Shown here: piece after piece, positions 45,234-53,616 of the stretch
Layout: every line of letters begins with the position of its first letter
How positions within the stretch are numbered: the stretch's first letter is position 1
Source of the DNA: Hymenobacter sp. H14-R3
GTDB lineage: Bacteria > Bacteroidota > Bacteroidia > Cytophagales > Hymenobacteraceae
Direction of reading: 5' to 3'
NCBI RefSeq assembly: GCF_030063445.1
Contig: NZ_JASITD010000003.1
Span: 186,001 to 250,000, forward strand
Length of the DNA: 64,000 bases
Program-made: the position numbers and the translations under genes
The notes under the pieces: generated by a model
Told to the model about the DNA's origin: nothing
The model's input: the letters and a program-made list of their open reading frames with translations, nothing else
Databases searched by the model: none

Positions 45234-45264
45234 AGATTACGCAGATGGAGCAGATTACGCAGAT
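45234..45264. repeat. Short direct repeat upstream of ribH
   Basis: The 13-mer AGATTACGCAGAT occurs at 45234-45246 and again at 45252-45264, just upstream of ribH. It may be the remnant of a dispersed repeat; no function is evident. Confidence 0.5.
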
Positions 45265-45351
45265 TCGGCTGGCGCAGGGCCAAGCCTTTTGCAGATATAC
45301 TGCTCGCTACGGGGTGAAAAGTTGCTTGGGAAAGTGAGATTTCAACTAAAA

Positions 45352-45389
45352 AGCAACGGCGCTCTCCGTTGCGGGAAAGCGCCGTTGCT
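45352..45389 (-). terminator. Intrinsic terminator of the TPR membrane protein gene
   Basis: AGCAACGGCGCT (45352-45363) pairs with AGCGCCGTTGCT (45378-45389), followed on the minus strand by TTTTAGTTG. It is 19 bp past the 45408 stop. Confidence 0.8.
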
Positions 45390-45407
45390 GTAACGAGTTA
45401 CTTGGTA

Positions 45408-46172
45408 CTATTGGCCGAGAGCTGCTTTGCGCTGGCGGGCTTCGCCGGCTTCGGGCGCGGTGGCATAGTCGTTCAGCACGCGGTCGTAAGCTTTGGCAGC
45501 GCCGGCGTTATCCTTGGCGGCTTCGAGGGCCACGCCCTGCTTCAGCACATAGCCGGGCGAGAACTGGTCGTTGGCATTATGGTCGGCGGCTTTGGCATAG
45601 AGCTCAGCAGCCTCTTTGGGCTGGTTGAGCTCCAGCTTGGCATCACCCATGAGCGAGTAGGCGCGCGACTGCACGAGGTAGTCGTCCGAGCTAAACTTGT
45701 CGAGGTAAGTGTAGGCCTCCTGAAATTTGCCCTGCTTCAACGAGGCTACGCCGGCGTAGAAGTTAGCTAGGTTGCCTGCCTTTGTACCACTATATTCCGA
45801 GGCCACTTTATCAAGGCCCGGGTGCTTACCGTCACCTTTGGTGGCCTTGCCCAACGAGTCGGCTTGCCAGTAGTCCACGGCTTTGTACATGGCGTTTTGC
45901 GCCTGCGTGTTCTGCTCGGTACGCCAGTAATTATAGCCAAACGCGCCGGCTATCGCCGCTACCACCACCACCAACACGCCCACGAGCAGGTTGCGGTTGC
46001 GGCGCACAAAGTCTTCCGAATCGGCTAGCCGGGCGGCCAGGGCATCGGGGTCTTCGAGCAGCGGGTTTTCGGTCGCGTAGGTTTCTTCGGCCGGCGCCAA
46101 CGGGTCGGTCGATACGGGGCGAACGGGCTGGCGGGCACCCGGCGTTTTGCCGGTGTAAGGAATCTTAGACAT
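45408..46172 (-). CDS. Membrane-anchored tetratricopeptide-repeat protein
   Basis: The 254-residue protein has a cytoplasmic N-terminus rich in Pro/Glu, one membrane helix at about 66-85 (LLVGVLVVVVAAIAGAFGYN) and periplasmic TPR helices (VASLKQGKFQEAYTYLDKF; YSLMGDAKLELNQPKEAAEL; YAKAADHN). This resembles YfgM-like anchored TPR proteins. ATG 46172 is used; 24 additional upstream codons are open. It follows pdhA in the same direction, 93 bp downstream. Confidence 0.85.
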   Translation of the reverse strand: MSKIPYTGKTPGARQPVRPVSTDPLAPAEETYATENPLLEDPDALAARLADSEDFVRRNRNLLVGVLVVVVAAIAGAFGYNYWRTEQNTQAQNAMYKAVDYWQADSLGKATKGDGKHPGLDKVASEYSGTKAGNLANFYAGVASLKQGKFQEAYTYLDKFSSDDYLVQSRAYSLMGDAKLELNQPKEAAELYAKAADHNANDQFSPGYVLKQGVALEAAKDNAGAAKAYDRVLNDYATAPEAGEARQRKAALGQ

Positions 46173-46265
46173 CAGGGTTGGTAGCTCGGCGGCACGGCTC
46201 TGAACCAGGCCGCGCCGCGGGAGGCCACCTGGCCACAAAGGCAAGGGGCCGGGTTAAGAATGGAA

Positions 46266-47456
46266 CTAGTCGTGAATATAAGGGTAGTCGGCCTGCACGT
46301 ACACATCCGTGTACAGCTCCCGCGCGTCGGGGTAGGGCGAGTTTTCGGCAAATTCTACCGACTCCAGCACCTGCGCCTTAATGCGCTCGTCGATGGCCGC
46401 AAGGTCTTCCTCAGCAGCCATATTGTGAGTGAGGATGGTGTGGCGCACCGACTCAATGCTGTCGCGGTGGCGGTACTCCTCCACCTCTTCCTTGGTGCGG
46501 TACTTGGCCGGGTCGCTCATCGAATGGCCTTTGTAGCGGTAGGTTTTGAATTCGAGGAAGGTGGGACCTTCGCCGCTGCGGGCGCGCTCAGCGGCGCGGG
46601 CCACGGCGTGGTGCACATCTTCCACGTTCATCGCATTCACGGGCTCGTTGGGCATCTGGTAGCCGTCGGCGATGATGTGCAGGTCCGTCACGTTCGACGA
46701 GCGGTGCACGGCCGTACCCATGGCGTAGCCGTTGTTCTCCACGATGAAAATCACGGGCAGCTTCCACAGCATGGCCATGTTGAAGGCCTCGTGCAAGGCA
46801 CCCTGACGCACCGCGCCATCACCCATGTAGCAGATGCAGAGCTTGCCAGTTTTGTTGTACTTCTCAGCAAAAGCAATGCCGGCTCCCATCGGGATTTGGG
46901 CTCCCACGATACCGTGGCCGCCCATGAAGCCAACCTCTTTGTCGAACATGTGCATGGAGCCGCCTTTGCCTTTTGAGCAACCGGTGGCCTTAGCGAACAG
47001 CTCGGCCATGATGGCATTGGGCGAAGTACCCAGCGCCAGGGGGTGGGCGTGGTCGCGGTAGGCGGTGATATACTTGTCACCTTTTTCCAGGGCCGACACG
47101 GCCCCGGCTACGCAGGCTTCCTGGCCAATGTAGAGGTGGCAGAAACCCTTTATCTTCTGCTGGCCGTACAGCTGACCGGCTTTCTCCTCAAACTTGCGCA
47201 TGAGCTGCATTTGCTCATACCAGGCCATGTACATCTCTTTAGAAAACTCCGGCTCGGCAGGCGAAGTAGCCAGCGGTGCATCGGCCGGGGCATCTCCCTG
47301 GTGCGCATCGGGCATTTCTTCTACGGCCGGCAGGGGCGCGGTTTCGACGCCCGTTGCGGCATCAACCGTAGCCGGGGTTTGGCCTTTGACGGCTTTCTCG
47401 GTGTTGCTGCCGTTTGCGCCAGCCTTCGGCGCATCCTTTACTTTCGACTCCGCCAT
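46266..47456 (-). CDS. pdhA: Pyruvate dehydrogenase E1 component, alpha subunit
   Basis: The thiamine-diphosphate-dependent subunit decarboxylates pyruvate in the PDH complex. The 396-residue protein has a 60-residue Ala/Pro/Glu-rich N-terminal extension, then the E1-alpha core (YGQQKIKGFCHLYIGQEACV; YRDHAHPLALGTSP; GMGDGAVRQG-type ThDP motif GDGAVRQGALHEAFNMAMLW; VENNGYAMGTAVHR). ATG 47456 is chosen; the extension is common in Bacteroidota E1-alpha. The E1-beta gene is not adjacent. The start is 76 bp from the divergent recF start. Confidence 0.95.
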   Translation of the reverse strand: MAESKVKDAPKAGANGSNTEKAVKGQTPATVDAATGVETAPLPAVEEMPDAHQGDAPADAPLATSPAEPEFSKEMYMAWYEQMQLMRKFEEKAGQLYGQQKIKGFCHLYIGQEACVAGAVSALEKGDKYITAYRDHAHPLALGTSPNAIMAELFAKATGCSKGKGGSMHMFDKEVGFMGGHGIVGAQIPMGAGIAFAEKYNKTGKLCICYMGDGAVRQGALHEAFNMAMLWKLPVIFIVENNGYAMGTAVHRSSNVTDLHIIADGYQMPNEPVNAMNVEDVHHAVARAAERARSGEGPTFLEFKTYRYKGHSMSDPAKYRTKEEVEEYRHRDSIESVRHTILTHNMAAEEDLAAIDERIKAQVLESVEFAENSPYPDARELYTDVYVQADYPYIHD

Positions 47457-47532
47457 AATTCGGGGTATATAATTTCGCGTTGGGAGGGCGAAATTACATA
47501 ATTCTGACCGTACTCCCACCCCACCGCTCCGA

Positions 47533-48660
47533 ATGACGCTCGACCAGCTACACCTGCTATTTTTCAAGAATTACGACGAAGCGAGCCTGGCCTTCAGCCC
47601 GGGTATCAATTGCTTCATTGGCGACAATGGCAGCGGTAAGACCAACCTGCTGGACGCCATCTACTACCTCTCCCTTACCAAGAGCGCCTTTGCGAGCGCT
47701 GATGCCCAGAGCATCAAGCAAGGGGCTGATTTTTTTGTAGTTAAGGGTAAGTTCAATACCCCCCTCTTGGAGCAGGCCGAAACCATTCAGGTGAGTATGC
47801 GGGCGGGGCAGAAGAAAACCATCACCCACAACAAGCAGCCCTACGACCGACTAGCCGACCACATCGGGCGCTACCCGGCGGTGCTCATTTCGCCCTACGA
47901 TACCGACCTCGTTCGACAAGGCAGTGAGGACCGGCGGCGCTACTTCGACAGCCTGCAATCACAGCTCGACCACGAGTTCCTAGAACTACTCATCCAGTAT
48001 AATGGGCTGCTGCGCCAGCGCAATGCCACCCTCAAGCAAAGCGGCGGCAGCCACGGCTTCGACATGCTGTATCTGCACTCGCTCGATGACCAGCTGGCCC
48101 CGCTAGGCGAAAACCTCTCGACCATGAGGGCCGCGTTTCTGGCGCAGTTCGTACCAGTGTTTCAGCGGCACTACGCGCAGCTGGCCGATGGCCGCGAGGA
48201 AGTACTACTCGAATACAAAAGCCAACTCCCGGGCCAGAACTTTCGCCACCTGCTACTAGCCAATGAGCGCCGCGACGTGGCCCTGCAACGCAGCACCACC
48301 GGGCCGCACCGCGACGACTTCGTATTCCTGATGGATGGACTACCGGTTAAAAGCTACGCTTCCCAGGGCCAGCAGAAGTCCTTCGTCATCGCCCTCAAGC
48401 TGGCGCAGTTTGAGCTGCTGGCTACCAAGCCGCAACCAGCGGGCCACGACGCAGCCAAACCCCTGCTGCTACTCGACGACATTTTCGACCGCCTTGATGA
48501 TAAGCGCATTGCCCGACTGCTTCAACTGGTAGCCGACCATACGTTTGGCCAAGTGTTCCTCACCGACACCAACTTGGAGCGCACCGACCTGGCGCTTGCC
48601 GGCATTGCAAGCGACATCCGGCGCTTTCGGGTGCAGGCCGGTTTGGTGGCGGTTATCTGA
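47533..48660 (+). CDS. recF: DNA replication and repair protein RecF
   Basis: The 375-residue SMC-like ATPase loads RecA at gaps with RecOR. Walker A GDNGSGKTN at 30-38, signature TGPHRDDFVF at about 255, Walker B LLLDDIFDRLD at about 313, and the final TDTNLERT region are present. It is followed by a DUF721 gene, a combination typical of bacteria, and lies 580 bp from a parS site; dnaA and gyrB are not adjacent. Confidence 0.97.
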   Translation: MTLDQLHLLFFKNYDEASLAFSPGINCFIGDNGSGKTNLLDAIYYLSLTKSAFASADAQSIKQGADFFVVKGKFNTPLLEQAETIQVSMRAGQKKTITHNKQPYDRLADHIGRYPAVLISPYDTDLVRQGSEDRRRYFDSLQSQLDHEFLELLIQYNGLLRQRNATLKQSGGSHGFDMLYLHSLDDQLAPLGENLSTMRAAFLAQFVPVFQRHYAQLADGREEVLLEYKSQLPGQNFRHLLLANERRDVALQRSTTGPHRDDFVFLMDGLPVKSYASQGQQKSFVIALKLAQFELLATKPQPAGHDAAKPLLLLDDIFDRLDDKRIARLLQLVADHTFGQVFLTDTNLERTDLALAGIASDIRRFRVQAGLVAVI

Positions 48661-48767
48661 TTACTACCGCTCTTTTCGGGGCACGGGAGGCGTACTTTTG
48701 AGTCATCCTTGTGCAGCTAATAAGCTGCGGCTTCCCGGCCGCCACGCGCAACATTTTTCCTTTTGCC

Positions 48768-49085
48768 GTGAAAAAGCCTAGCCTCTCCCCTACCGCTCGC
48801 CGGGCCGATATCATTCCGCTGAAAGAAGGATTGGAAGCCTTAGTACGCGCTTACCGCCTAGGTGGTAAGCTCAACGAGGTGACAGTTGTGGCAAGTTGGG
48901 AACGGGTGATGGGTAAAGCCGTCGCGCTCAAAACCAAGGAGGTTTACGTGAGCAAGGGTAAGCTCTTCGTGCGCCTCACCTCGGCTCCGCTCAAGCACGA
49001 GTTGGTAATGGCCAAGACCCGAGTGTTGGAAATGCTCAACGCGGAGGTAGGCACCCAGGTGGTTTCGGAAGTTATTTTTCTGTAA
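48768..49085 (+). CDS. DUF721 domain protein (DciA-like)
   Basis: The 105-residue protein begins at GTG 48768 (VKKPSLSPTARR). It has a DUF721 fold like the N-terminal domain of DciA, the helicase-loader-type protein of bacteria that lack DnaC/DnaI: PLKEGLEALVRAYRLGGKLN, SWERVMGKAVALKTKEV, YVSKGKLFVRLTSAPLKHEL and the C-terminal hydrophobic VSEVIFL. The genomic position directly after recF supports a replication role. An alternative GTG at 48711 would add 19 non-family residues. Confidence 0.87.
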   Translation: MKKPSLSPTARRADIIPLKEGLEALVRAYRLGGKLNEVTVVASWERVMGKAVALKTKEVYVSKGKLFVRLTSAPLKHELVMAKTRVLEMLNAEVGTQVVSEVIFL

Positions 49086-49241
49086 GCTCCGCTTGCAGAG
49101 TAAGGAGTGCGGCGCAGCTAGCTTGTAATAAAGCTGTTGCTGCCCTTGACAATTATTGGCAGTTCCGGGTACTCTTCATAGTGCCTGTCAGCCATCACTA
49201 TTTATTTGACACGCCTGGCTAGTTCACTGAGACAGCAAAAA

Positions 49242-49257
49242 TGTTCCACGTGAAACA
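49242..49257. promoter_or_regulatory. parS centromere-like site
   Basis: TGTTCCACGTGAAACA matches the ParB-binding consensus TGTTNCACGTGAAACA at every position. It is flanked by A and T in a wider palindrome (49241-49258) and lies between the DUF721 and HTH genes, in AT-rich DNA. A single perfect parS implies that ParB loads here and that this chromosomal region is near the replication origin. Confidence 0.85.
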
Positions 49258-49263
49258 TTTTTG

Positions 49264-49638
49264 TTACTTGGGGCCATACACCTTCAACAACAACTCATTG
49301 TACGCCTCTAGAAGGGCAATGTACTTGGTTTGGAGGACTAGCAACTGCCTGATGGGGTCTACATCAAGAGATTGGTTCGGTGTTACACGCGGTGTAACAG
49401 AACTTCGCGATAAGGGTGTTACAAAAGGCAGCGATGATTGCTGGGCTATTGTAAAATCCTGTGAAAAGTCATGACCAATAATTTGGCCAACACTTTTCAC
49501 CAGGTTAGCGTCTAGTGTATCATCCTTGAACTTACGGTATATTGTGGGCCGTGTAATGCCCAGTTCTTCCACGATACGCGTGATGGAAATACCGCTGTTT
49601 TTAATGGCCTCTTGCAGTATTTCGCCTTGATGAGCCAT
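49264..49638 (-). CDS. Small HTH transcriptional regulator in an AT-rich island
   Basis: The 124-residue protein has an N-terminal helix-turn-helix (SITRIVEELGITRPTIYRKF, residues about 18-37), a central segment with three VTP tripeptides (FVTP, SVTP, RVTP) and a C-terminal helix that could dimerise (LLVLQTKYIALLEAYNELLL). I do not recognise the C-terminal family. Base composition is clearly poorer in GC than its neighbours. Its 3' end is 6 bp from parS; its promoter region has CATATTTG at about 49665, one mismatch from TAnnTTTG. A regulatory role is likely, the target unknown; association with parS may be coincidental. Confidence 0.8.
   Translation of the reverse strand: MAHQGEILQEAIKNSGISITRIVEELGITRPTIYRKFKDDTLDANLVKSVGQIIGHDFSQDFTIAQQSSLPFVTPLSRSSVTPRVTPNQSLDVDPIRQLLVLQTKYIALLEAYNELLLKVYGPK
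49381..49399. promoter_or_regulatory. Perfect palindrome inside the HTH gene
   Basis: TGTTACAC and GTGTAACA flank a central GCG. GTTAC/GTAAC motifs also occur at 49264, 49419, 49651, 49763 and 49785, so this could be an operator for the HTH protein; the coding sequence for repeated VTP may also create it by chance. Confidence 0.35.
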
Positions 49639-49857
49639 AAAATGAGGGTGTTACGGGTTAGGTGATGCAAATATGGAAACCGTATCAAGCTAATCCAAAT
49701 TGTTTCGTAATGAGACAAGTCCACAATTGCGGTTACTTATGAATATCTTCAACTCATGACTGTAACAAGTTTAGGATTGACATTGTAACGAATTTGGTCA
49801 GCTGACAGAAACGGACACTACGGACAATTTTTGATAAGCCGGCTGCCGCTCGTTGTA

Positions 49858-50718
49858 TTACGCCAGCAATTGCAGTAGGCGGTCGGGGTAATCGGTTGTG
49901 ATGCCCGCTACGCCCCAGGTAATTGCCTGCTGCATGTCGCTAGGCGTATTTATGGTCCAGGGAATCAGCCGTATCGCTGGGTAACGCGTGGCCAGGTCCG
50001 TTACAGTGCGCTGAGAAAGAAGCTGGAAATTGGGGCCGAACGTTTCGGGCACAAAGCCGAGCTGGTGAAACAGTATCTCGGCCGGTGTATGGTCTTCGCT
50101 GAGCAAGCAGAGCGCCAACGCGGGCGATAGCTGCCGGGCCGCTTGCAGAATGCGCGCATCGAAGCTGAGTAGCGTGGTGCGTAGCAGCACAGCTGCGGCA
50201 ACCAGCTCGGACAGTACCAACTCGACAAACCAGGCCGGCCGCGGATGGAAAATGTCATCACCATCCGGCATGCTTTTCAATTCTATGGAGTACCCAACTG
50301 GGGAGCGGCCCAGGCGCTGGCACGTCGCTTCCGTAGCCTGCAAAACCTCGCGCAGGAGTGGCCGGTAGGTGGCCGTGCGCTGCTGCATGGGGAATCCAGG
50401 GTGGGGCTGCTCCCCCACTACGCAGCGGCGAATAGTGGCGTAAGGCAGATGATAAAGGTTGTATTCGCGCTCGTGCCGCGGGTCGATTGGCTCGCCGTTG
50501 GGACCAGGCCCCAGGCGGGCCGACAGCCAAGGCTCGTGCGAAACCACCACCTGCTGGTCTTGCGAAATCACGACATCCAGCTCCAGCACATCAACGCCTA
50601 AGGCCAAGGCGTGCAAGAAAGCGGGCAGGGTATTTTCGGGTAGCAGACCCCGGCAGCCCCGGTGGCCGTGCACTTCGGGGCGGGAGGAGTGAGTAGGTGT
50701 GGTAGAGAAAAACAGCAT
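49858..50718 (-). CDS. Glycerophosphodiester phosphodiesterase family protein
   Basis: The 286-residue protein is a full-length GDPD-fold enzyme: HGHRGCRGLLPENT near residues 17-30 with the catalytic His pair motif, VLELDVVISQD with metal-binding Glu/Asp at about 45-50, VVSHEP, YSIELKS and IPWTINTPSDMQQAITWGVA at the end. It hydrolyses glycerophosphodiesters to glycerol-3-phosphate and an alcohol, or acts on related phosphodiesters. No secretion signal is obvious. The 98-bp intergenic region on its left side faces the divergent DUF2939 gene. Confidence 0.93.
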   Translation of the reverse strand: MLFFSTTPTHSSRPEVHGHRGCRGLLPENTLPAFLHALALGVDVLELDVVISQDQQVVVSHEPWLSARLGPGPNGEPIDPRHEREYNLYHLPYATIRRCVVGEQPHPGFPMQQRTATYRPLLREVLQATEATCQRLGRSPVGYSIELKSMPDGDDIFHPRPAWFVELVLSELVAAAVLLRTTLLSFDARILQAARQLSPALALCLLSEDHTPAEILFHQLGFVPETFGPNFQLLSQRTVTDLATRYPAIRLIPWTINTPSDMQQAITWGVAGITTDYPDRLLQLLA

Positions 50719-50762
50719 GTGCCTTTGTACGCAGGCGGGCGGGGTAGCAGTGGCCGGGCCAG

Positions 50763-50770
50763 TAGCTTTG
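50763..50770 (+). promoter_or_regulatory. Promoter-like TAnnTTTG element
   Basis: TAGCTTTG matches the Bacteroidota -7 consensus and lies 45 bp upstream of ATG 50816. A -33 TTG is not clear. Confidence 0.45.
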
Positions 50771-50815
50771 CAGCTACTTTTTTACTCCGCCCAGCGGGTT
50801 GCTTAATCTCCTTTC

Positions 50816-51439
50816 ATGAAGCGTCTTTTACTATTTGTGCTGCTGTTGGCCCTCGCGGCGGGCGGCTATTACTACTACAATTCCCTTAAGAAAGGGCCGG
50901 AATATGCGCTGCTGCAAGCGGCGGCCGCGACCCAAACGCACGACTTGGCGGCCTTCAAGCGCTACGTAGATGTGGACGCCCTCACGGGCCACCTAGTCGA
51001 TGATGTGGCCAAGCAGGGCAATGTGCTGTCGGTGCTGGTGCCGGGCGGCGGGCTACTACTGCGCGGTGGGCTGGGCCTGCTGAAACCCCAACTGACCAAA
51101 GCCGCCCATAGCGAAATTCAGCGCTACGTGGAGACGGGCTCGCTGGAAGAGGCCCAGGCGGCCGCGCCCAAGCGGCTGGTCAACCTCTCCTTTTTGGGCC
51201 TGGCTGGGCACGTAGTAGGGCCCGATAGCAAATTTAAGGGCATCAAATACACCATTGACAAGGGCGACGTATCGTTGGTAGGGCTGGAGTTTTCGCAGCC
51301 GCGCTACGACACCACCATGGTAGTAGAAGTGAAGCTTCAGAGACAACCCGATGGCCATTGGCAGGCTAAACAGGTTACTAATACTGGTGAACTGGTGCAG
51401 GGCTTAGCCCGGTTGGAGAAGCAGCACCTGCTGAAGTAA
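50816..51439 (+). CDS. DUF2939-like membrane-anchored protein
   Basis: The 207-residue protein has one N-terminal membrane helix (LLLFVLLLALAAGGYYYY) followed by GPEYALLQAAAATQTHDLAAF and KRYVDVDALTGHLVDDVAKQ, which fits DUF2939-type proteins of Gram-negative envelopes. The rest is mixed alpha/beta with a C-terminal KLQRQPDGHWQAKQVTN strand. Its function is unknown. A long perfect hairpin follows its stop and separates it from the convergent membrane gene. Confidence 0.78.
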   Translation: MKRLLLFVLLLALAAGGYYYYNSLKKGPEYALLQAAAATQTHDLAAFKRYVDVDALTGHLVDDVAKQGNVLSVLVPGGGLLLRGGLGLLKPQLTKAAHSEIQRYVETGSLEEAQAAAPKRLVNLSFLGLAGHVVGPDSKFKGIKYTIDKGDVSLVGLEFSQPRYDTTMVVEVKLQRQPDGHWQAKQVTNTGELVQGLARLEKQHLLK

Positions 51440-51460
51440 CAACCCGATACAGGCAAAGCA

Positions 51461-51509
51461 GCCAACAGAAAGCCCTCAGCTACACGGTAGCTGAGGGCTT
51501 TCTGTTGGC
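51461..51509. terminator. Bidirectional terminator
   Basis: GCCAACAGAAAGCCCTCAGC at 51461 begins a 22-bp perfect stem with its inverse ending at 51509; the loop is 5 nt. It is placed between convergent genes and can terminate both. Confidence 0.75.
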
Positions 51510-51537
51510 TCGAAACAAGCCTCACTACGATTGGCAG

Positions 51538-51816
51538 CTAGTTGCTGCGGCCCGAGAAAAGTAGGTAGATGATGGAGCCACCAATTGGGAAGAACCAGAT
51601 AATAGCGCCCCAGAGGAGCTTTTTACCCAGCGACCAATCTTGCTTAAGCAAGCTGATGACCGCGTAAATGGCCATAATCAGGTACAGAACCCCGAAAAAG
51701 CCCAGGCCGCCCCGACTATTGTAAGCACTTGGTGCACAGCTAGTTGCGATTAAAGACAAAAGGGGTAGCAAAGCCAGCGGCTTGAGGCGGGTAGCTACGG
51801 TGGAGAAAGTGCGCAT
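51538..51816 (-). CDS. PLDc_N domain membrane protein
   Basis: The 92-residue protein has an N-terminal hydrophobic signal with lipobox-like TSC at residues 25-27, then two membrane helices (GFFGVLYLIMAIYAVISLL; LLWGAIIWFFPIGGSIIYL) and a short tail LLFSGRSN. The W-x-x-FP-x-GG-x-x-YL pattern is that of PLDc_N (phospholipase D-nuclease N-terminal) domains, found as stand-alone small membrane proteins. It is not a phospholipase by itself. Role unknown. Confidence 0.75.
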   Translation of the reverse strand: MRTFSTVATRLKPLALLPLLSLIATSCAPSAYNSRGGLGFFGVLYLIMAIYAVISLLKQDWSLGKKLLWGAIIWFFPIGGSIIYLLFSGRSN

Positions 51817-51900
51817 AAAAGAAGTGAAGAAGAGTGGCGTGTTGCCGCCCTTTACGCAGATTCTAAATCTTTGGCTACTTATTTATGATAAAATACTGAT

Positions 51901-52551
51901 TTACAGTATTTTACCGACATAAGCGCCTACTTGCTGGGCAAATGCAGGCACTACTCCGGGTATCAGCGCAATGATGATGAGCACGCCGTAGAGCGCACCA
52001 TAGAAGTGGGCATCGTGGTTGATGTTGTCGCCCCGGCGGCGGCCCATGTAGTAGGAATAAGCCAGGTAGAGAAAGCCGAAAATAAAGGGTTGGATATCGA
52101 CGGGGATGGGGAAGATGCGGATGCCGCCGCCTTCGCTGACCGGAAAGAGCAGGATGCTGGCAAACAGCACCGACGACACGCCCCCCGACGCGCCCAGGCT
52201 GCGGTAGTCGCGGTCGTCGCGGTGCCGGAAATACGTGGGCAAATCCGACACAATAATGCCGCCTAGGTAGAGCAGCAGAAATACGCCCAGGCCGCCATTG
52301 GGCCCGTAAGCGTTCGCCAGCATACTCAGCACGATGGGGCCGAAGGAGTAGAAGGCGTACATGTTGAAGAGCAGGTGCATCCAATCGGCGTGCAAGAAGC
52401 CCGATGTGAGGAAGCGGTACCACTGGCCCTTAGCACGGGCCATGGTGTAGGGCTCTAATATCCAGGAGCGCATCAGCTCGTCGTTAGACCAAGCGTAGGC
52501 AGACACGGCGACCGTAAGGCCGATGAGGATGAGAATGGGATTGAGGGCCAT
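51901..52551 (-). CDS. Rhomboid family intramembrane serine protease
   Basis: The 216-residue protein has six membrane helices. The catalytic dyad is Ser122 in GASGGVSS and His182 in NHDAHFYGALYG; the HxxxN signature (HADWMHLLFNMYAF) of helix 2 is present at about 54-68. Rhomboids cut transmembrane substrates within the bilayer; substrates are unknown. ATG 52551 begins 5 bp from a palindromic repeat that fills the gap to the upstream polyprenyl synthetase gene. Confidence 0.94.
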   Translation of the reverse strand: MALNPILILIGLTVAVSAYAWSNDELMRSWILEPYTMARAKGQWYRFLTSGFLHADWMHLLFNMYAFYSFGPIVLSMLANAYGPNGGLGVFLLLYLGGIIVSDLPTYFRHRDDRDYRSLGASGGVSSVLFASILLFPVSEGGGIRIFPIPVDIQPFIFGFLYLAYSYYMGRRRGDNINHDAHFYGALYGVLIIIALIPGVVPAFAQQVGAYVGKIL

Positions 52552-52556
52552 GAGTA

Positions 52557-52619
52557 AGTGCGGTAAGCTTCAGCTTGCCGGGTATGGAGGGTAAACGGCA
52601 AGCTGAAGCTTACCGCACT
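52557..52619. repeat. Palindromic repeat, family A (GCGGTAAGCTT), copy 2
   Basis: Perfect 24-nt inverted arms (52557-52580 and 52596-52619; core GCGGTAAGCTTCAGCTTGCC) around a 15-nt loop. It matches the element at 4029-4122 at most arm positions and likewise fills the space between the stop of one minus-strand gene and the ATG of the next. Confidence 0.9.
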
Positions 52620-52622
52620 GCG

Positions 52623-53594
52623 CTAGCTTTCGCGGTCCATTAGCTGGAGCGCGAGGTGGTGAAGGGGCTGCTTGCGGGCCGCCGGAGCCGCTACACGCTC
52701 TAGGTGCTGCAAGGCATTCTGGAAGTAAGTATTGATGAGCACCTCCGTTTGGGGCCGAATGTCGAGTTCGTCGTAGATGGCGCGCACGGCCCGCACTTTG
52801 GCCTCGGCATCGGGCACGGGCTGGCCGATGTGCTGGGCCAGGGCGGCCCGCTGGGCGGCGTTGGCCTGGGCCTGGGCGGTAAGCAGCAGAAAGGTTTTCT
52901 TATCAGAAATGATATCGCCCCCTACCCGCTTGCCGAAGGTAGCGGCATCGCCATAAACGTCGAGCAGGTCGTCGCGGAGTTGGAAAGCTAGGCCGATGTC
53001 AGTTCCAAACTGGCGCAGGTGCTCGGCATCTTCGGCGCTGGCGCCGGCCAGTACCGCGCCAAGCTCCAGGGCAAAGCCGAGGAGCACGGCGGTTTTCAGC
53101 CGAATCATGTCGAGGTACTGCGGGATGGTGACGGTGGTTTCGGTCTCGAAATTCATGTCCCACTGCTGGCCCTCGCACACCTCGGCGGCGGTTTGGGAGA
53201 AGCGGCGCAGCACCGGGGGCAGTAGCAGCAACGGCACGTTTTCGATGAGCAGCTCATACGCCCGCACCAGCATTACATCGCCCGAGAGGATAGCCACGTT
53301 GGGGTTCCACTTCTCATGTACCGTAGGCTGGCCGCGCCGAATAGGGGCCTGGTCCATGAGGTCGTCGTGGAGCAGCGTGAAGTTGTGGAAGACCTCAGTG
53401 GCCAGCGCGGGATTTACCAGCGGGGCCAGGTCGTCGGTAAAAAGCTGGCCGCCGAGCAGCGTGAGCAGGGGTCGCAGGCGCTTGCCCCCCAGGCCCATAA
53501 TGTAGCGAATGGGGTCGTAGAGTGTGGCGGGCTGCTGGCCGTAGTCGAGCTGCTGAAGGGCCGGGGCGAGGAGGGCGGAGAGGTCGGTTTGCAC
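52623..53594 (-). CDS. Polyprenyl (geranylgeranyl/farnesyl-type) diphosphate synthase
   Basis: The 323-residue prenyltransferase adds isopentenyl units to allylic diphosphates. It has the first Asp-rich motif DDLMD at 77-81 (LLHDDLMDQAPIRRGQP), the second DDLLD motif in FQLRDDLLDVYGD, and GGKRLRPLLTLL near the N-terminus. Chain length cannot be read safely; FPP, GGPP or a longer quinone side chain is possible. GTG 53594 is the best start; a TTG at 53615 is an alternative that would place it at the edge of a palindromic repeat. Confidence 0.9.
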   Translation of the reverse strand: MQTDLSALLAPALQQLDYGQQPATLYDPIRYIMGLGGKRLRPLLTLLGGQLFTDDLAPLVNPALATEVFHNFTLLHDDLMDQAPIRRGQPTVHEKWNPNVAILSGDVMLVRAYELLIENVPLLLLPPVLRRFSQTAAEVCEGQQWDMNFETETTVTIPQYLDMIRLKTAVLLGFALELGAVLAGASAEDAEHLRQFGTDIGLAFQLRDDLLDVYGDAATFGKRVGGDIISDKKTFLLLTAQAQANAAQRAALAQHIGQPVPDAEAKVRAVRAIYDELDIRPQTEVLINTYFQNALQHLERVAAPAARKQPLHHLALQLMDRES

Positions 53595-53616
53595 GGGGCA
53601 AAGGTCGGGGTACAAT

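Noticed and set aside
45227..45300. FMN riboswitch upstream of ribH
   Set aside because: The region has only a short AGATTACGCAGAT direct repeat, with no RFN-element-like conserved blocks.
45782..46168. A 128-codon plus-strand frame opposite the TPR membrane protein
   Set aside because: No coding character; the minus-strand protein has a membrane helix and TPRs and a proper terminator.
49512..49724. A 70-codon frame overlapping the start of the HTH gene on the same strand
   Set aside because: It shares the HTH gene's DNA in another frame, has no recognisable features, and the HTH frame is better supported.
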